Shown: piece by piece, positions 36,582 through 45,310 of the stretch | How the letters are laid out: each line of letters begins with the position of its first letter | Numbering within the stretch: the stretch's first letter is position 1 | Source: Mycobacterium sp. 141 | GTDB taxonomy: Bacteria; Actinomycetota; Actinomycetes; Mycobacteriales; Mycobacteriaceae | Direction: 5' to 3' | Assembly (NCBI RefSeq): GCF_000382405.1 | Contig: NZ_KB908255.1 | Coordinates: 379,861-443,860, forward strand | DNA: 64,000 nucleotides | Notes under the pieces: generated by a model | Database searches by the model: none | Seen by the model: the letters and a program-made list of their open reading frames with translations, nothing else | What the model was told of the DNA's origin: nothing | Made by a program: the position numbers and the translations under genes

Positions 36582-38183
36582 ATGGCACACCTGCCAGCTA
36601 CGGTCTTGGAACGGATCTTCGAGAAAGCCTGGGAGCGGCCCGAAGCCATTGCCTTACGTCGTTGCGACGGCACCGGCGTTCTGCGTTACACAGACCTGGT
36701 GGCCGAGATCGACAAACTTGCCGACGACCTCGAGTCACGGAATGTTTCGCCGGAGTCTCGGGTTTTCGTCCTCTCCGACAACGGACCCGAAACATATCTT
36801 GCGGTATTGGCCTGTGCCAAGATACGCGCTATCGCAGTCATCGTCGACGGGAACCTGCCACCGGCTGCCGTCAACAGATTCGCCGAGCTCACCGGTCCGG
36901 AGGCGATGCTGATCGCACCGCAGATCCGGCTTCAAACGTCGGATCTGTGCGAGACACTTCAGTCGATTCCCACCCGCACCGTTCAGATTCCCGCCGACAC
37001 CACCGATTCCCCTCGTGACCTGATCTCAGAACAGCTCATCGCCCCCGCGGACGCTGGCGCCGACGATCCGCTGGCCATGATCTTCACGAGCGGTACCACA
37101 GGCACACCGAAAGCCGTGGTACTGCCCAACCGCTCCTTCTTCGCGATCGCCGATATCCTGCGGCAAGAGCAGTTGACCTGGGTCGACTGGGTGGATGGCG
37201 AGACCACATACTCGCCGCTGCCCGCGTCGCACATCGGTGGATTGTGGTGGATCCTGAACTGCCTTATGCACGGCGGATTGTGTGTCACCGGTGGTGAGAA
37301 CACATCGTCCATCCTGAGCACCCTCGCGGTGAACGGCGTCGCTACGACATGTCTGGTGCCCACACTGTTGACCCGGCTGGTATCGGAGCTCCGGTCCACG
37401 GGAGGTTCCGTCCCGTCGTCACTGCGCCTGATCGGGTACGGCGGGTCCCGCGCGATCGCCTCAGACGTCGCCTTTGTCGAATCGGCAGGTGTTCGCACCG
37501 CGCAGGTTTACGGGCTGAGCGAAACAGGTTGTACGGCCCTGTGTCTGCCCAGCGGTGGGCTGTCGATCGCGAGAATCGAGGCCGGCGCGGTCGGCCGCCC
37601 CTATCCCGGGGTGCAAGTCCGGCTGGCCAACGAGGACGGCGGTGAGCCCGGTCGGATCGGAGCCGATTCGGCTTCGTTCGGAACCCTGTGGATCAAGTCG
37701 CCGGCAAATATGCTGGGGTACTGGAACGACCCGGACCGCACCGCGGAAGTGCTGGTCGACGGATGGGTGAACACCGGAGATCTCCTGGAACTGCGCCACG
37801 ACGGCTTCTTCTATATCAAGGGCAGGTCGTCGGAGCTGATCATTTCAGGTGGGGTGAACATCGCGCCCGACGAGGTCGATCGAATTGCCGAAGATGTCGC
37901 GGGCGTCCGCGAAGCCGCATGTTTCGAGATCCCCGACGAGGAGTTCGGTGCACTGGTCGGACTGGCTGTAGTCGCATCGACACCGCTGAGTGAACCCGGA
38001 TCGCGCAAGCTCAAACAAGACATCGCCGCGCGGTTCCGGCGGGAGTTCGAGACGATGGCTCGTCCGGCGGCGATCGTCGTCGTGCAGGACATCCCGCGAA
38101 CCCCGTCCGGCAAGGTCGTGCGGTCGGCGCTGGCCGCGACTGGCGCCTTTGAATTCGGAGTCGAAGTGGGCGCCGGTGACTGA
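36582..38183 (+). CDS. fadD10: Fatty acyl-AMP/acyl-ACP ligase (FadD10/ScoC type)
   Basis: This 533-residue adenylate-forming enzyme activates a fatty acid with ATP and loads it on the partner ACP encoded next. The P-loop-like A3 motif is IFTSGTTGTPKAV. A5 is seen in YGLSETG, A7 in WVNTGDLLEL, and the A10 catalytic lysine in RTPSGKVVRS. Length is close to FadD10 (Rv0099), which transfers acyl groups directly to the Rv0100 ACP rather than to CoA. The ATG at 36582 has a GGGAGA site 12 nt upstream. Its end overlaps the ACP start by 8 nt, implying tight co-translation. Confidence 0.92.
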   Translation: MAHLPATVLERIFEKAWERPEAIALRRCDGTGVLRYTDLVAEIDKLADDLESRNVSPESRVFVLSDNGPETYLAVLACAKIRAIAVIVDGNLPPAAVNRFAELTGPEAMLIAPQIRLQTSDLCETLQSIPTRTVQIPADTTDSPRDLISEQLIAPADAGADDPLAMIFTSGTTGTPKAVVLPNRSFFAIADILRQEQLTWVDWVDGETTYSPLPASHIGGLWWILNCLMHGGLCVTGGENTSSILSTLAVNGVATTCLVPTLLTRLVSELRSTGGSVPSSLRLIGYGGSRAIASDVAFVESAGVRTAQVYGLSETGCTALCLPSGGLSIARIEAGAVGRPYPGVQVRLANEDGGEPGRIGADSASFGTLWIKSPANMLGYWNDPDRTAEVLVDGWVNTGDLLELRHDGFFYIKGRSSELIISGGVNIAPDEVDRIAEDVAGVREAACFEIPDEEFGALVGLAVVASTPLSEPGSRKLKQDIAARFRREFETMARPAAIVVVQDIPRTPSGKVVRSALAATGAFEFGVEVGAGD

Positions 38184-38421
38184 AACCCCGCGGGAGAGAA
38201 TACTCGCGGCACTTGCCGAGGTGCTCTATGCGGACGAATCGGATCTCGTCGACGGCGAAGCCACCGATCTGCGAGACCTAGGGCTGGATTCGGTTCGATT
38301 CGTCCTTCTGATGAAGCATCTCGGCATCGACAGGGAATCTGACGTACCGAGGCGATTGGCCGACAACCTGTCGATCGCAGGTTGGGTCCGGGAACTGGAG
38401 TGTCCCGATGCCGTTACCTGA
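38176..38421 (+). CDS. Acyl carrier protein (Rv0100/ScoB type)
   Basis: This 81-residue carrier has the phosphopantetheine site S39 in LRDLGLDSVRFVLL. It is acidic and helical like other ACPs. It would hold the fatty acyl chain from the FadD10-type ligase while glycine is added and then pass the isonitrile acyl group to the condensation domain of the NRPS. The GTG at 38176 overlaps the ligase by 8 nt, and the NRPS starts 14 nt before its stop. This chain of overlaps indicates one translational unit. Confidence 0.92.
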   Translation: MTETPRERILAALAEVLYADESDLVDGEATDLRDLGLDSVRFVLLMKHLGIDRESDVPRRLADNLSIAGWVRELECPDAVT

Positions 38422-41400
38422 AAGTGCCAGCAGGCAACGTATTCCATTGAGTGCAGCGCAGCGCAATATCTATCACGGTGTGCTGCAGGCTGCTGATCCG
38501 GCGCTGTACTTGATCGGTAGACACTATCGGTTTCATCCGCTGCAGCCGTCGAGGTTCTTGGCGGCGCTGCACGCAATGATCCTGGCGAACCCCATTCAGT
38601 TGTGTGTTCTCGATATGGCGTCGGGAGCCGCCGGGTATCCAGACCTCGTGCCCCAGCTGCAGGTCGATGACATTGTGGGGGTGCGCGTGAACGGCGGCCG
38701 CCCGACCGGTGCGGCCGGCGAGCTCAGCGGCACGTGGGCGTCGGGGCTTTTCGGTAAGCCCCTGGTGCGCTACACGGTGTACCTCGACTCCGCGGGTCTG
38801 GTGAGCGGCCTCGGCGCCTATTCGCACCACATCGTGGTTGACGGCGGGGCGACGGGAATCCTCGAAGCTCACCTCGGGCGCCGCCTCGTAGCCGCGAACC
38901 GATGCGAGAATACCTGTGTCAGTGACGGATTGGACAAGGTTGCGGCGGCACATCGCCGAGAGGCGGGCCGCATTTCCGAATCGCTGGAGCGGCTCACGCC
39001 GCTCGTCGAGCGCGAACTCACCGCGGACGCCCGCGCGGCCGATCACGGACATGAATCCCACGTTGGGGCAATGGCGGCAATAGGGGTTCTCAACGAGTCC
39101 GCGGTGATCTCCGGCAGCGGGTTCGACGCAATTCTCGATTTGGCCGACCAAAAGCGCGTACCGCTCAACGTTCTGCTCGCCGCGGCGGCAACCGCCGTGG
39201 ACGCAAGCATCCGGCAGAGCACGCAGGGTCTCCTGGTGCACGCTGTGGACAACCGGTTTGGCGATCCCGATCTCGACGTCGTGACATGCCTGGTCAACTC
39301 TGTTGCACAGCCGATTCGATTCGCACCGTTCGCGTCGGTCGCCGACGTGGTGCGCACGCTCGACCGGGGCTATGTCAACGCCGGTAGGCGCCGCTGGTTC
39401 CGCGAAGAGCTCTACCGCCGCAGGTATCTGGCAATCAACCGAACATCCGCCGTGGACGCCCTGACACTGAATTTTCTGCGTGAACCCTGTGCCCCGGAAC
39501 TGCGCCCGTTCCTGTCCGATACGCCGGTCACGACTGATATCGGCCCGATCGAGGGCATGACGGTGGCGGCTGTGCTGGACCAGCAGAAGCGCACCCTCAC
39601 CCTGAATATCTGGAACAAAGCCGGCCTCGGATCCGGGAGCCGCACCGAACACATCGGGGACCGAATCGCCGCTGTCCTGGCAGCCATGCCATCGATGTGG
39701 GAGCACCCCGTTGCGATGATCGTCGACGAATGGTCGGGGATAGCAGACGACGGTACGCGACGCCAGGCCGCCCCGACGTCGCCGCCGGAGAATCCTGCAC
39801 CCGCCTGGTTTCTCGACGCCTCGTGGGACAGGCCGCGCTGTCTACAACAGCGGCGCCACGTATTGCCCTGGGTGAGTTGGCTCATCGGCATCGGGGCAGA
39901 ACCGGGTGATGTCCTGGTACTCATCGACGACAACACGGACAAGACAGTCGATCTGCTGATCGCGGCGCACTTGGCCGGTTGCGGCTACAGTGTCTGCGAC
40001 CGCACGGATCAAATGATCATCCGGGCCGAACGGATCGCCGAACTCGGCGTCTCGACACATATCGTCGACATCGGGTCGGCGACTGTCTCACGAGTCCTCG
40101 ACGAGGGATGTCGGGATCTGCTCGAGGCACGTCTCGTACGGGTGGCGCAGGATCCGCACCTCGCCGCCAAGACCGCCTACGTCATGCCCACCTCCGGTTC
40201 GACGGGCGAACCCAAACTCATACCCGTCAGCCACAACTCGCTGGCGGTGTTCATCGCGGCGGTGGTACGCGCCTACGGTTGGGGCCCGAACGACACCGTT
40301 CTGCAGTGCGCACTGCTGACGTCGGACATCAGTGTCGAGGAGGTTTTCGGGGCCGCTCTGAGCGGGGCGACACTCATCCGCTCGACCGCCATGAAACGTG
40401 CGGACCTGCAGGCCCTCACCCGCGACCTGGTCACCCACCGGTCCACAATCGTCGATTTGCCGACGGCGGTGTGGCACCTGTTGTGCGACGACGACGAGGC
40501 GATCGAGGCGATCAGCCGCTCTCAGCTGCGCCAGATCGTCATCGGTGGAGAGGCGATCCGCCCCAGCACCGTCGCCAAGTGGGTCAATACCGATGCCGCG
40601 GAGAATATTTCGTTGATATCGAGCTACGGTCCGACAGAAACCACTGTCGTGGTCACCTACCTGCCGATCACTGGACACGGGCATGTTGTCGAGCCCGCCG
40701 CATGTCTGCGGCTGGGCCGGCCGATCATTCCGAACACTGTCGTTATCGCGTTCGGCGAGATCGTGGTCGTCGGGGAGATGGTGGCGGCGGGCTACCTCGG
40801 GCAGGCGGGGCCGAGTTTCGGGACGGTCGCGATGGTCGGCGGCGCTCAATACCGGGCTTTTGCGACCGGCGACCGGATAGCCGTCGACCAGGACGGCTAT
40901 CCAGTCTTCTCCGGGCGTAAAGACGCCATCGTCAAAGTTTCCGGCATGCGGGTCGACACCGCCGAGATCACCGGACAGATCGTGGCGGACCCGGCGGTAT
41001 CCGATGTCGCCGTCAAACTTCACAACGGCGGCTTGGGTGTATGGTTCGAGACCTCGCGCACCCGCCGCGGTGTCGACGACCCGGCCGTCGCCGCGCGGAT
41101 CAGGAGCATCCTGGTGAGTGCCCGCGTGCCCTCGTTCTTCCTCCTCGGTGTAGAGGGCATCGCGCGGAAGCCGAACGGCAAGATCGACGTTGTCGGCCTG
41201 CCGGCGATTCCTGCGTCGCGGCAAGCCGGGTCGCCCCATACGGAACCTCCCGAGAAAGCGGCTGGCCTTGCCGCCATGTGGAGCCGGCAGCTCGACCGGG
41301 TGATCGCCCCGGAGGCGTCTCTGCTGCGGGAAGGTGTCGGTTCGTTGGATCTGATCCGAATCCTGCCCGATACCCGCAGATATCTTGGTCGACACATCTC

Positions 41401-42589
41401 CATCCTGGACGTGATCGGTGCCGACTCCGCTGCCAATCTTGTTGCCACGCCGATCATCGACACCTGGATGGACGCCGACACCGCGGCTGCGATCGACCGT
41501 GACTTCGCCGCACTGGCGACGCGCCGCGCGGACGATCCGGCGAATATACGGCGACCGGCGGCAGCCGGAAGTGCCGGGCCGATCCTCGTGCTGGGCGCGG
41601 CCGGGATTCTCGGCACCGGATTCGCAGCGGCCGTCCGGGATTTCGCGCAGGCAGGGGTCGACCTTCCCCCAGTGGTGCTGGCCATGAGGTCAATTCCACC
41701 TGCCCGAGGTGTCTGGACAGCGCTGAGTAACTTGCGCGGCGTTCGGATCGAGCACCTCGCGCCCAAGCTCGGTCCAGCGGAGTTGGCCACGCTCATCCGC
41801 GAGACCGGAGCCCGAACTCTGGTGAACTGCATCGGAAGCACCAATGTGCTTGTGCCGTACCGTGAATTGCGGCGGGCCAATGTGGAGCTGGTGGCAGCCA
41901 TGGCCGAGGCGTGCGCGATCACCGGTACGAGGCTGGTGCACCTGTCGACATACGTCGTCAATGCGGAAGCCGCCGCGCCACAGGTGGTGGACCCACGCGA
42001 GGCGCCGTACCCGTACGCGGCTTCCAAGTCGCTCGCGGAGTTGGCGGTGGCTGGGGCTCCAGAAGAACTCGATTTCTCGATCGTGCGCTTACCCAGGGTA
42101 CTTGGAGAACCCGAGCAGATACGTGAGTCCGCCGACATCCTGGTCTCGATCGTCGATGCGTGCCGGGCGCTGCGGGTCTATCCGATGGTGGAGCTGACCG
42201 AGGAAGTCACCACCGGCCGCGCCGCTGCGAGAAGCATCCTCCGCCGGCTGCCGGAGCTCGCCGGGCCCGCCGAGCTGGGACGCGGAATCGACGTGCTTCG
42301 TGGGGAAGCGGTCGGGTATCCGGAATTGCTCAGCACATTCGCCGACGACCCACTCGATGTCCTCGAGTGGAGACGGCTCTTGGATGAAAGCGATTGGGCA
42401 AGAAGGAATCCACGACGATGGTCGGTCATAGACGCGTGGATCGGGCTGGGAACGAAGCTCGGTGGGCGTTCATACGCGCGGTACCTGGCCGACTACCCGG
42501 CTCTCGCACTTGGCATTGAATCCGTGGCGGAGCTTGTCGCAATGCCTGCATCGGTGGACGGTCTGTTGGCCCACGGATGTTCGCCCTGA
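38408..42589 (+). CDS. nrp: Single-module nonribosomal peptide synthetase, C-A-T-R (Rv0101/ScoA type)
   Basis: This 1393-residue synthetase should join isonitrile acyl chains to an amino acid, lysine-like in described clusters, and release the product reductively. Domains in order are: condensation (1 to about 430, HHxxxDG at H140-H141...D145-G146); adenylation (about 450-935, core motif at 591-603 with TSGSTGEPK, and the A10 lysine K925); thiolation (about 955-1030, S979 in EGVGSLDLI); and terminal reductase (about 1055-1393, nucleotide loop GAAGILG at 1063-1069, Y1203 and K1207 as the YxxxK pair). M. tuberculosis Nrp, as I recall, has two modules and about 2500 residues, so this is a shorter version. 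The adenylation specificity was not computed. Confidence 0.93.
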   Translation: MPLPESASRQRIPLSAAQRNIYHGVLQAADPALYLIGRHYRFHPLQPSRFLAALHAMILANPIQLCVLDMASGAAGYPDLVPQLQVDDIVGVRVNGGRPTGAAGELSGTWASGLFGKPLVRYTVYLDSAGLVSGLGAYSHHIVVDGGATGILEAHLGRRLVAANRCENTCVSDGLDKVAAAHRREAGRISESLERLTPLVERELTADARAADHGHESHVGAMAAIGVLNESAVISGSGFDAILDLADQKRVPLNVLLAAAATAVDASIRQSTQGLLVHAVDNRFGDPDLDVVTCLVNSVAQPIRFAPFASVADVVRTLDRGYVNAGRRRWFREELYRRRYLAINRTSAVDALTLNFLREPCAPELRPFLSDTPVTTDIGPIEGMTVAAVLDQQKRTLTLNIWNKAGLGSGSRTEHIGDRIAAVLAAMPSMWEHPVAMIVDEWSGIADDGTRRQAAPTSPPENPAPAWFLDASWDRPRCLQQRRHVLPWVSWLIGIGAEPGDVLVLIDDNTDKTVDLLIAAHLAGCGYSVCDRTDQMIIRAERIAELGVSTHIVDIGSATVSRVLDEGCRDLLEARLVRVAQDPHLAAKTAYVMPTSGSTGEPKLIPVSHNSLAVFIAAVVRAYGWGPNDTVLQCALLTSDISVEEVFGAALSGATLIRSTAMKRADLQALTRDLVTHRSTIVDLPTAVWHLLCDDDEAIEAISRSQLRQIVIGGEAIRPSTVAKWVNTDAAENISLISSYGPTETTVVVTYLPITGHGHVVEPAACLRLGRPIIPNTVVIAFGEIVVVGEMVAAGYLGQAGPSFGTVAMVGGAQYRAFATGDRIAVDQDGYPVFSGRKDAIVKVSGMRVDTAEITGQIVADPAVSDVAVKLHNGGLGVWFETSRTRRGVDDPAVAARIRSILVSARVPSFFLLGVEGIARKPNGKIDVVGLPAIPASRQAGSPHTEPPEKAAGLAAMWSRQLDRVIAPEASLLREGVGSLDLIRILPDTRRYLGRHISILDVIGADSAANLVATPIIDTWMDADTAAAIDRDFAALATRRADDPANIRRPAAAGSAGPILVLGAAGILGTGFAAAVRDFAQAGVDLPPVVLAMRSIPPARGVWTALSNLRGVRIEHLAPKLGPAELATLIRETGARTLVNCIGSTNVLVPYRELRRANVELVAAMAEACAITGTRLVHLSTYVVNAEAAAPQVVDPREAPYPYAASKSLAELAVAGAPEELDFSIVRLPRVLGEPEQIRESADILVSIVDACRALRVYPMVELTEEVTTGRAAARSILRRLPELAGPAELGRGIDVLRGEAVGYPELLSTFADDPLDVLEWRRLLDESDWARRNPRRWSVIDAWIGLGTKLGGRSYARYLADYPALALGIESVAELVAMPASVDGLLAHGCSP

Positions 42590-42677
42590 CGAAACGCGTT
42601 GACCGAGAGCCGATGGTCGAGAACCTGACACGCACTTCCAACGATCCTCTGACCAGAACGACACAAGAAAGTGGGGA

Positions 42678-43046
42678 ATGACCATGACAGACACAGCGAC
42701 CCGCGAGAACGAGTCATCAGGTGTCAGACAGGTGCGGCTCGACGTGGCAGGCATGTCCTGCGGGGCATGCTCGCGGCGGGTCGAGAAGGCGCTGAACAAC
42801 ATCGACGGAGTACGCGCATCGGTCGATATCGGTACCAAGGTGGCCACCATCGACGTCGGCCACGAAATCAGTGTCTCCGACCTATGCGAGGTAGTTCGGC
42901 AGGCCGGTTACCTGGCCGAGGAGTGCCCGGCCGGCAGCATCGGTCCCGGTCAAGGCGGTGAAACGGGCCAGAGCCGGTCCTCAGGCGCCGCGAGGTTCAT
43001 CGGCTGGCTGACGCTTGGGCATATGGGAGGTGCCGGCCGTGGGTAG
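42678..43046 (+). CDS. Stand-alone heavy-metal-associated (HMA) domain protein
   Basis: This 122-residue protein has one HMA domain (about residues 17-88) with the metal site GMSCGAC (C28 and C31) and the usual beta-alpha-beta segments VRQVRLDVAG and KVATIDVG. The remaining 35 residues are Gly/Ser-rich. The domain closely resembles the N-terminus of the mycobacterial copper ATPases CtpA/CtpB; in M. tuberculosis ctpB is near nrp. It may be a copper chaperone, or the surviving N-terminus of a lost ATPase. It follows nrp by 88 nt on the same strand, with only a weak purine stretch before the ATG. Another in-frame ATG lies 6 nt downstream. Confidence 0.85.
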   Translation: MTMTDTATRENESSGVRQVRLDVAGMSCGACSRRVEKALNNIDGVRASVDIGTKVATIDVGHEISVSDLCEVVRQAGYLAEECPAGSIGPGQGGETGQSRSSGAARFIGWLTLGHMGGAGRG

Positions 43047-43104
43047 TCCGCCCCCGGCCCGACTCCGCCGCTTACTGAGGCCGATTGGGGCGTAGCACTC
43101 ATGC

Positions 43105-43293
43105 ATGACCAGCGATAAGACAACCGAGTCGACGCGATGTGAGAATCCCGACTGTCGGTGCGAAAACTGCACTTGTGGGGACACCTGCAGCTGCGGTTCC
43201 GACCCTGCTGAGTTAATCGAGCGCACCGGCGCTCACGCTGCGGGCGGTGACGACAGCACGACTGGCGGACCGCAGTGGGTGACATCTGTCTGA
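43105..43293 (+). CDS. Small Cys-rich metallothionein-like protein
   Basis: This 62-residue protein carries seven cysteines between residues 12 and 30 (C12, C17, C19, C22, C24, C28, C30) in CxC and CxxC spacing, with no aromatic residue there. Such a cluster binds Cu(I) or Zn(II) thiolates, as in bacterial metallothioneins. It is not obviously the same as MymT, so I call it metallothionein-like only. The rest is a disordered Ala/Gly/Asp-rich tail. It starts 58 nt after the HMA gene and would buffer the metal brought in or bound by the neighbouring pathway. I could not recognise a CsoR or RicR box upstream. Confidence 0.8.
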   Translation: MTSDKTTESTRCENPDCRCENCTCGDTCSCGSDPAELIERTGAHAAGGDDSTTGGPQWVTSV

Positions 43294-43428
43294 GGCAGTA
43301 CGCCCCTCTTTACCGTCCTCGGCGCTTGTTCCGAAGTCGCCGTTCCTGGCTTGTGGATGAAGTGCAGATTGGGGATAACCGACCGGGTGTGAGCGAGTTC
43401 TGTCGGACCCGGGGCGCACGGTGTGCGC

Positions 43429-43797
43429 ATGACTTCAATGACTCGGACCGAGATCGGCGCGCTGGGTGAGCAATTGGCCGTTGAGCATCTGACAACTGTC
43501 GGGCTGCGGGTCTTAATTCGCAACTGGCGGTGTCGGTACGGCGAACTCGATGTGATCGTTGAGGATCCGGTCAGACGCACCGTGGTGTTCGTCGAGGTGA
43601 AGACCCGTACCGGAGATGGTTTCGGTGGACTGGCTGAGGCCGTGACGGCACAGAAGGTCCGCCGTATCCGCCGACTGGCCGCGTTGTGGCTTGCCGAACA
43701 GGACATCAGATGGGCTGAGGTGCGTATCGATGTGATCGGAGTGCGCATCGGCCGGCACCGGGAACCGGAGATCGTGCATCTGCAGGGGGTGGGTTGA
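43429..43797 (+). CDS. yraN: YraN family predicted endonuclease (UPF0102)
   Basis: This 122-residue protein has the restriction-endonuclease-like fold of UPF0102. The signature is seen in GALGEQLAVEHL, NWRCRYGELDVIVED and VVFVEVKTRTGDGFGG, in which E, D and ExK form the PD-(D/E)xK-like site. Its role is uncertain, possibly in DNA processing, and it stays next to comM and dprA across actinobacteria. An alternative GTG lies 6 nt upstream and an ATG 9 nt downstream. comM begins 1 nt after the stop. It marks the right edge of the accessory block. Confidence 0.9.
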   Translation: MTSMTRTEIGALGEQLAVEHLTTVGLRVLIRNWRCRYGELDVIVEDPVRRTVVFVEVKTRTGDGFGGLAEAVTAQKVRRIRRLAALWLAEQDIRWAEVRIDVIGVRIGRHREPEIVHLQGVG

Positions 43798-43798
43798 A

Positions 43799-45310
43799 AT
43801 GGGTTTGGGTAGAGCTTATTCGGTGGCAGTGCGCGGTCTGGACGGTGTGATCGTGGAGATCGAGGCCGATATCACCTCCGGTCTGCCCGGCGTGCATCTG
43901 GTCGGGCTACCCGATGCCGCCTTGCAGGAGTCGCGCGACCGGGTGCGCGCGGCCATCACCAATTGTGGCCACAGCTGGCCGATGTCGCGACTCACCTTGG
44001 CGCTCTCACCGGCGACGTTGCGCAAGGTCGGTTCGGCCTATGACCTAGCCCTGGCCAGCGCGGTGCTGTCGGCGCACACCAAGACCGCCTGGGCGAGGTT
44101 GGAGAAGACGGTGCTGCTGGGTGAGCTGGCACTCGACGGCAGGGTACGTCCGATTCACGGTGTCCTGCCTGCGGTGCTCGCAGCCAAGCAGGAGGGGTGG
44201 CCGACAGTGGTGGTGCCTGTCGACAACCTCGCAGAGGCCAGCTTGGTCGATGGAGTCGAGGTGTGGGGCGCGCACAGCCTGGGTCAGTTGACGGCGTGGT
44301 TCGAGAACAAGGTTGAACTGGAGAATCGGGTCACCGTCGGGAGAAGCGTTGTTGAACCAGCCGCTGACCTGGCCGATGTCGTCGGTCAAGCGCAAGCCCG
44401 CTACGCCGTCGAGGTCGCCGCGGCAGGCGCGCACCATTTAATGCTCACCGGACCGCCAGGTATCGGTAAAACCATGCTGGCACAACGGCTTCCCGGTCTG
44501 CTGCCGGCGCTGTCGCACAGCGAATCACTTGAGGTGACCGCGGTTCATTCCGTCGCCGGGTTGCTGGCCGGTGACACCCCGTTGATCACGCAGCCGCCGT
44601 TCGTCGCGCCGCACCACACCTCGAGTGTCGCTGCCCTCGTCGGCGGCGGCAGTGGCTTGGCGCGCCCCGGTGCCGTCAGCCGCGCCCACCGCGGTGTGCT
44701 GTTCCTCGATGAATTCGCCGAGATGGGCAGCAGCGCACTGGAAGCATTGCGAACACCGTTGGAGGACGGTGAGATCAGGCTGGCCCGGCGTGACGGGGTC
44801 GCTTGTTATCCGGCCCGTTTCCAGCTGGTCTTGGCCGCCAACCCATGTCCTTGCGCACCGCCCAACCCCGCCGACTGTATCTGCTCGGCACAGGCCCGGC
44901 TGCGGTATCGGGGCAAGCTGTCCGGGCCACTGGTGGACCGGGTGGATCTGCGGGTCGAGCTTCACCCCGTCAGCACGGGTGCCTTCGTGCCGGACGCAGG
45001 GGAGTCCAGCGCCACGGTGCGCCAACGGGTTGCGGCTGCACGGCTCGCCGCGGAGGAACGGTGGCGGCCCCACGGTATCCGGACCAACGCCGAGGTAAGC
45101 GGGCCACTGCTGCGACGTGAGTTCAGGTTGTCCAGGGCCACGATGGCGCCGCTGCAGAACTCGCTGGACCGTGGCGTGATCAGCATGCGAGGGGCGGACC
45201 GGTGTTTGCGGGTGGCGTGGACCTTGGCCGATCTGGCCGGGCGGACTACTCCCGCGGCCGCAGATGTGTCCACCGCATTGAGTTTCCGCCAATCCGGAGG
45301 TGTGCGATGA
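43799..45310 (+). CDS. comM: ComM/YifB magnesium-chelatase-like AAA+ ATPase
   Basis: This 503-residue ATPase has the YifB N-terminal domain (GLPGVHLVGLPDAALQESRD), a Walker A GPPGIGKTML, Walker B LFLDEFAEM and the Mg-chelatase C-terminal block with CPCAPPNPADCIC. ComM is a branch-migration helicase that helps integrate incoming single-stranded DNA in naturally transformable bacteria. Mycobacteria keep it with dprA although transformation is not usual. Its stop overlaps the dprA start by 4 nt. Confidence 0.94.
   Translation: MGLGRAYSVAVRGLDGVIVEIEADITSGLPGVHLVGLPDAALQESRDRVRAAITNCGHSWPMSRLTLALSPATLRKVGSAYDLALASAVLSAHTKTAWARLEKTVLLGELALDGRVRPIHGVLPAVLAAKQEGWPTVVVPVDNLAEASLVDGVEVWGAHSLGQLTAWFENKVELENRVTVGRSVVEPAADLADVVGQAQARYAVEVAAAGAHHLMLTGPPGIGKTMLAQRLPGLLPALSHSESLEVTAVHSVAGLLAGDTPLITQPPFVAPHHTSSVAALVGGGSGLARPGAVSRAHRGVLFLDEFAEMGSSALEALRTPLEDGEIRLARRDGVACYPARFQLVLAANPCPCAPPNPADCICSAQARLRYRGKLSGPLVDRVDLRVELHPVSTGAFVPDAGESSATVRQRVAAARLAAEERWRPHGIRTNAEVSGPLLRREFRLSRATMAPLQNSLDRGVISMRGADRCLRVAWTLADLAGRTTPAAADVSTALSFRQSGGVR

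Noticed and set aside
43047-43104. CsoR or RicR operator before the metallothionein-like gene
   Set aside because: The 58-nt gap has a C-rich run but no convincing palindrome of either type.
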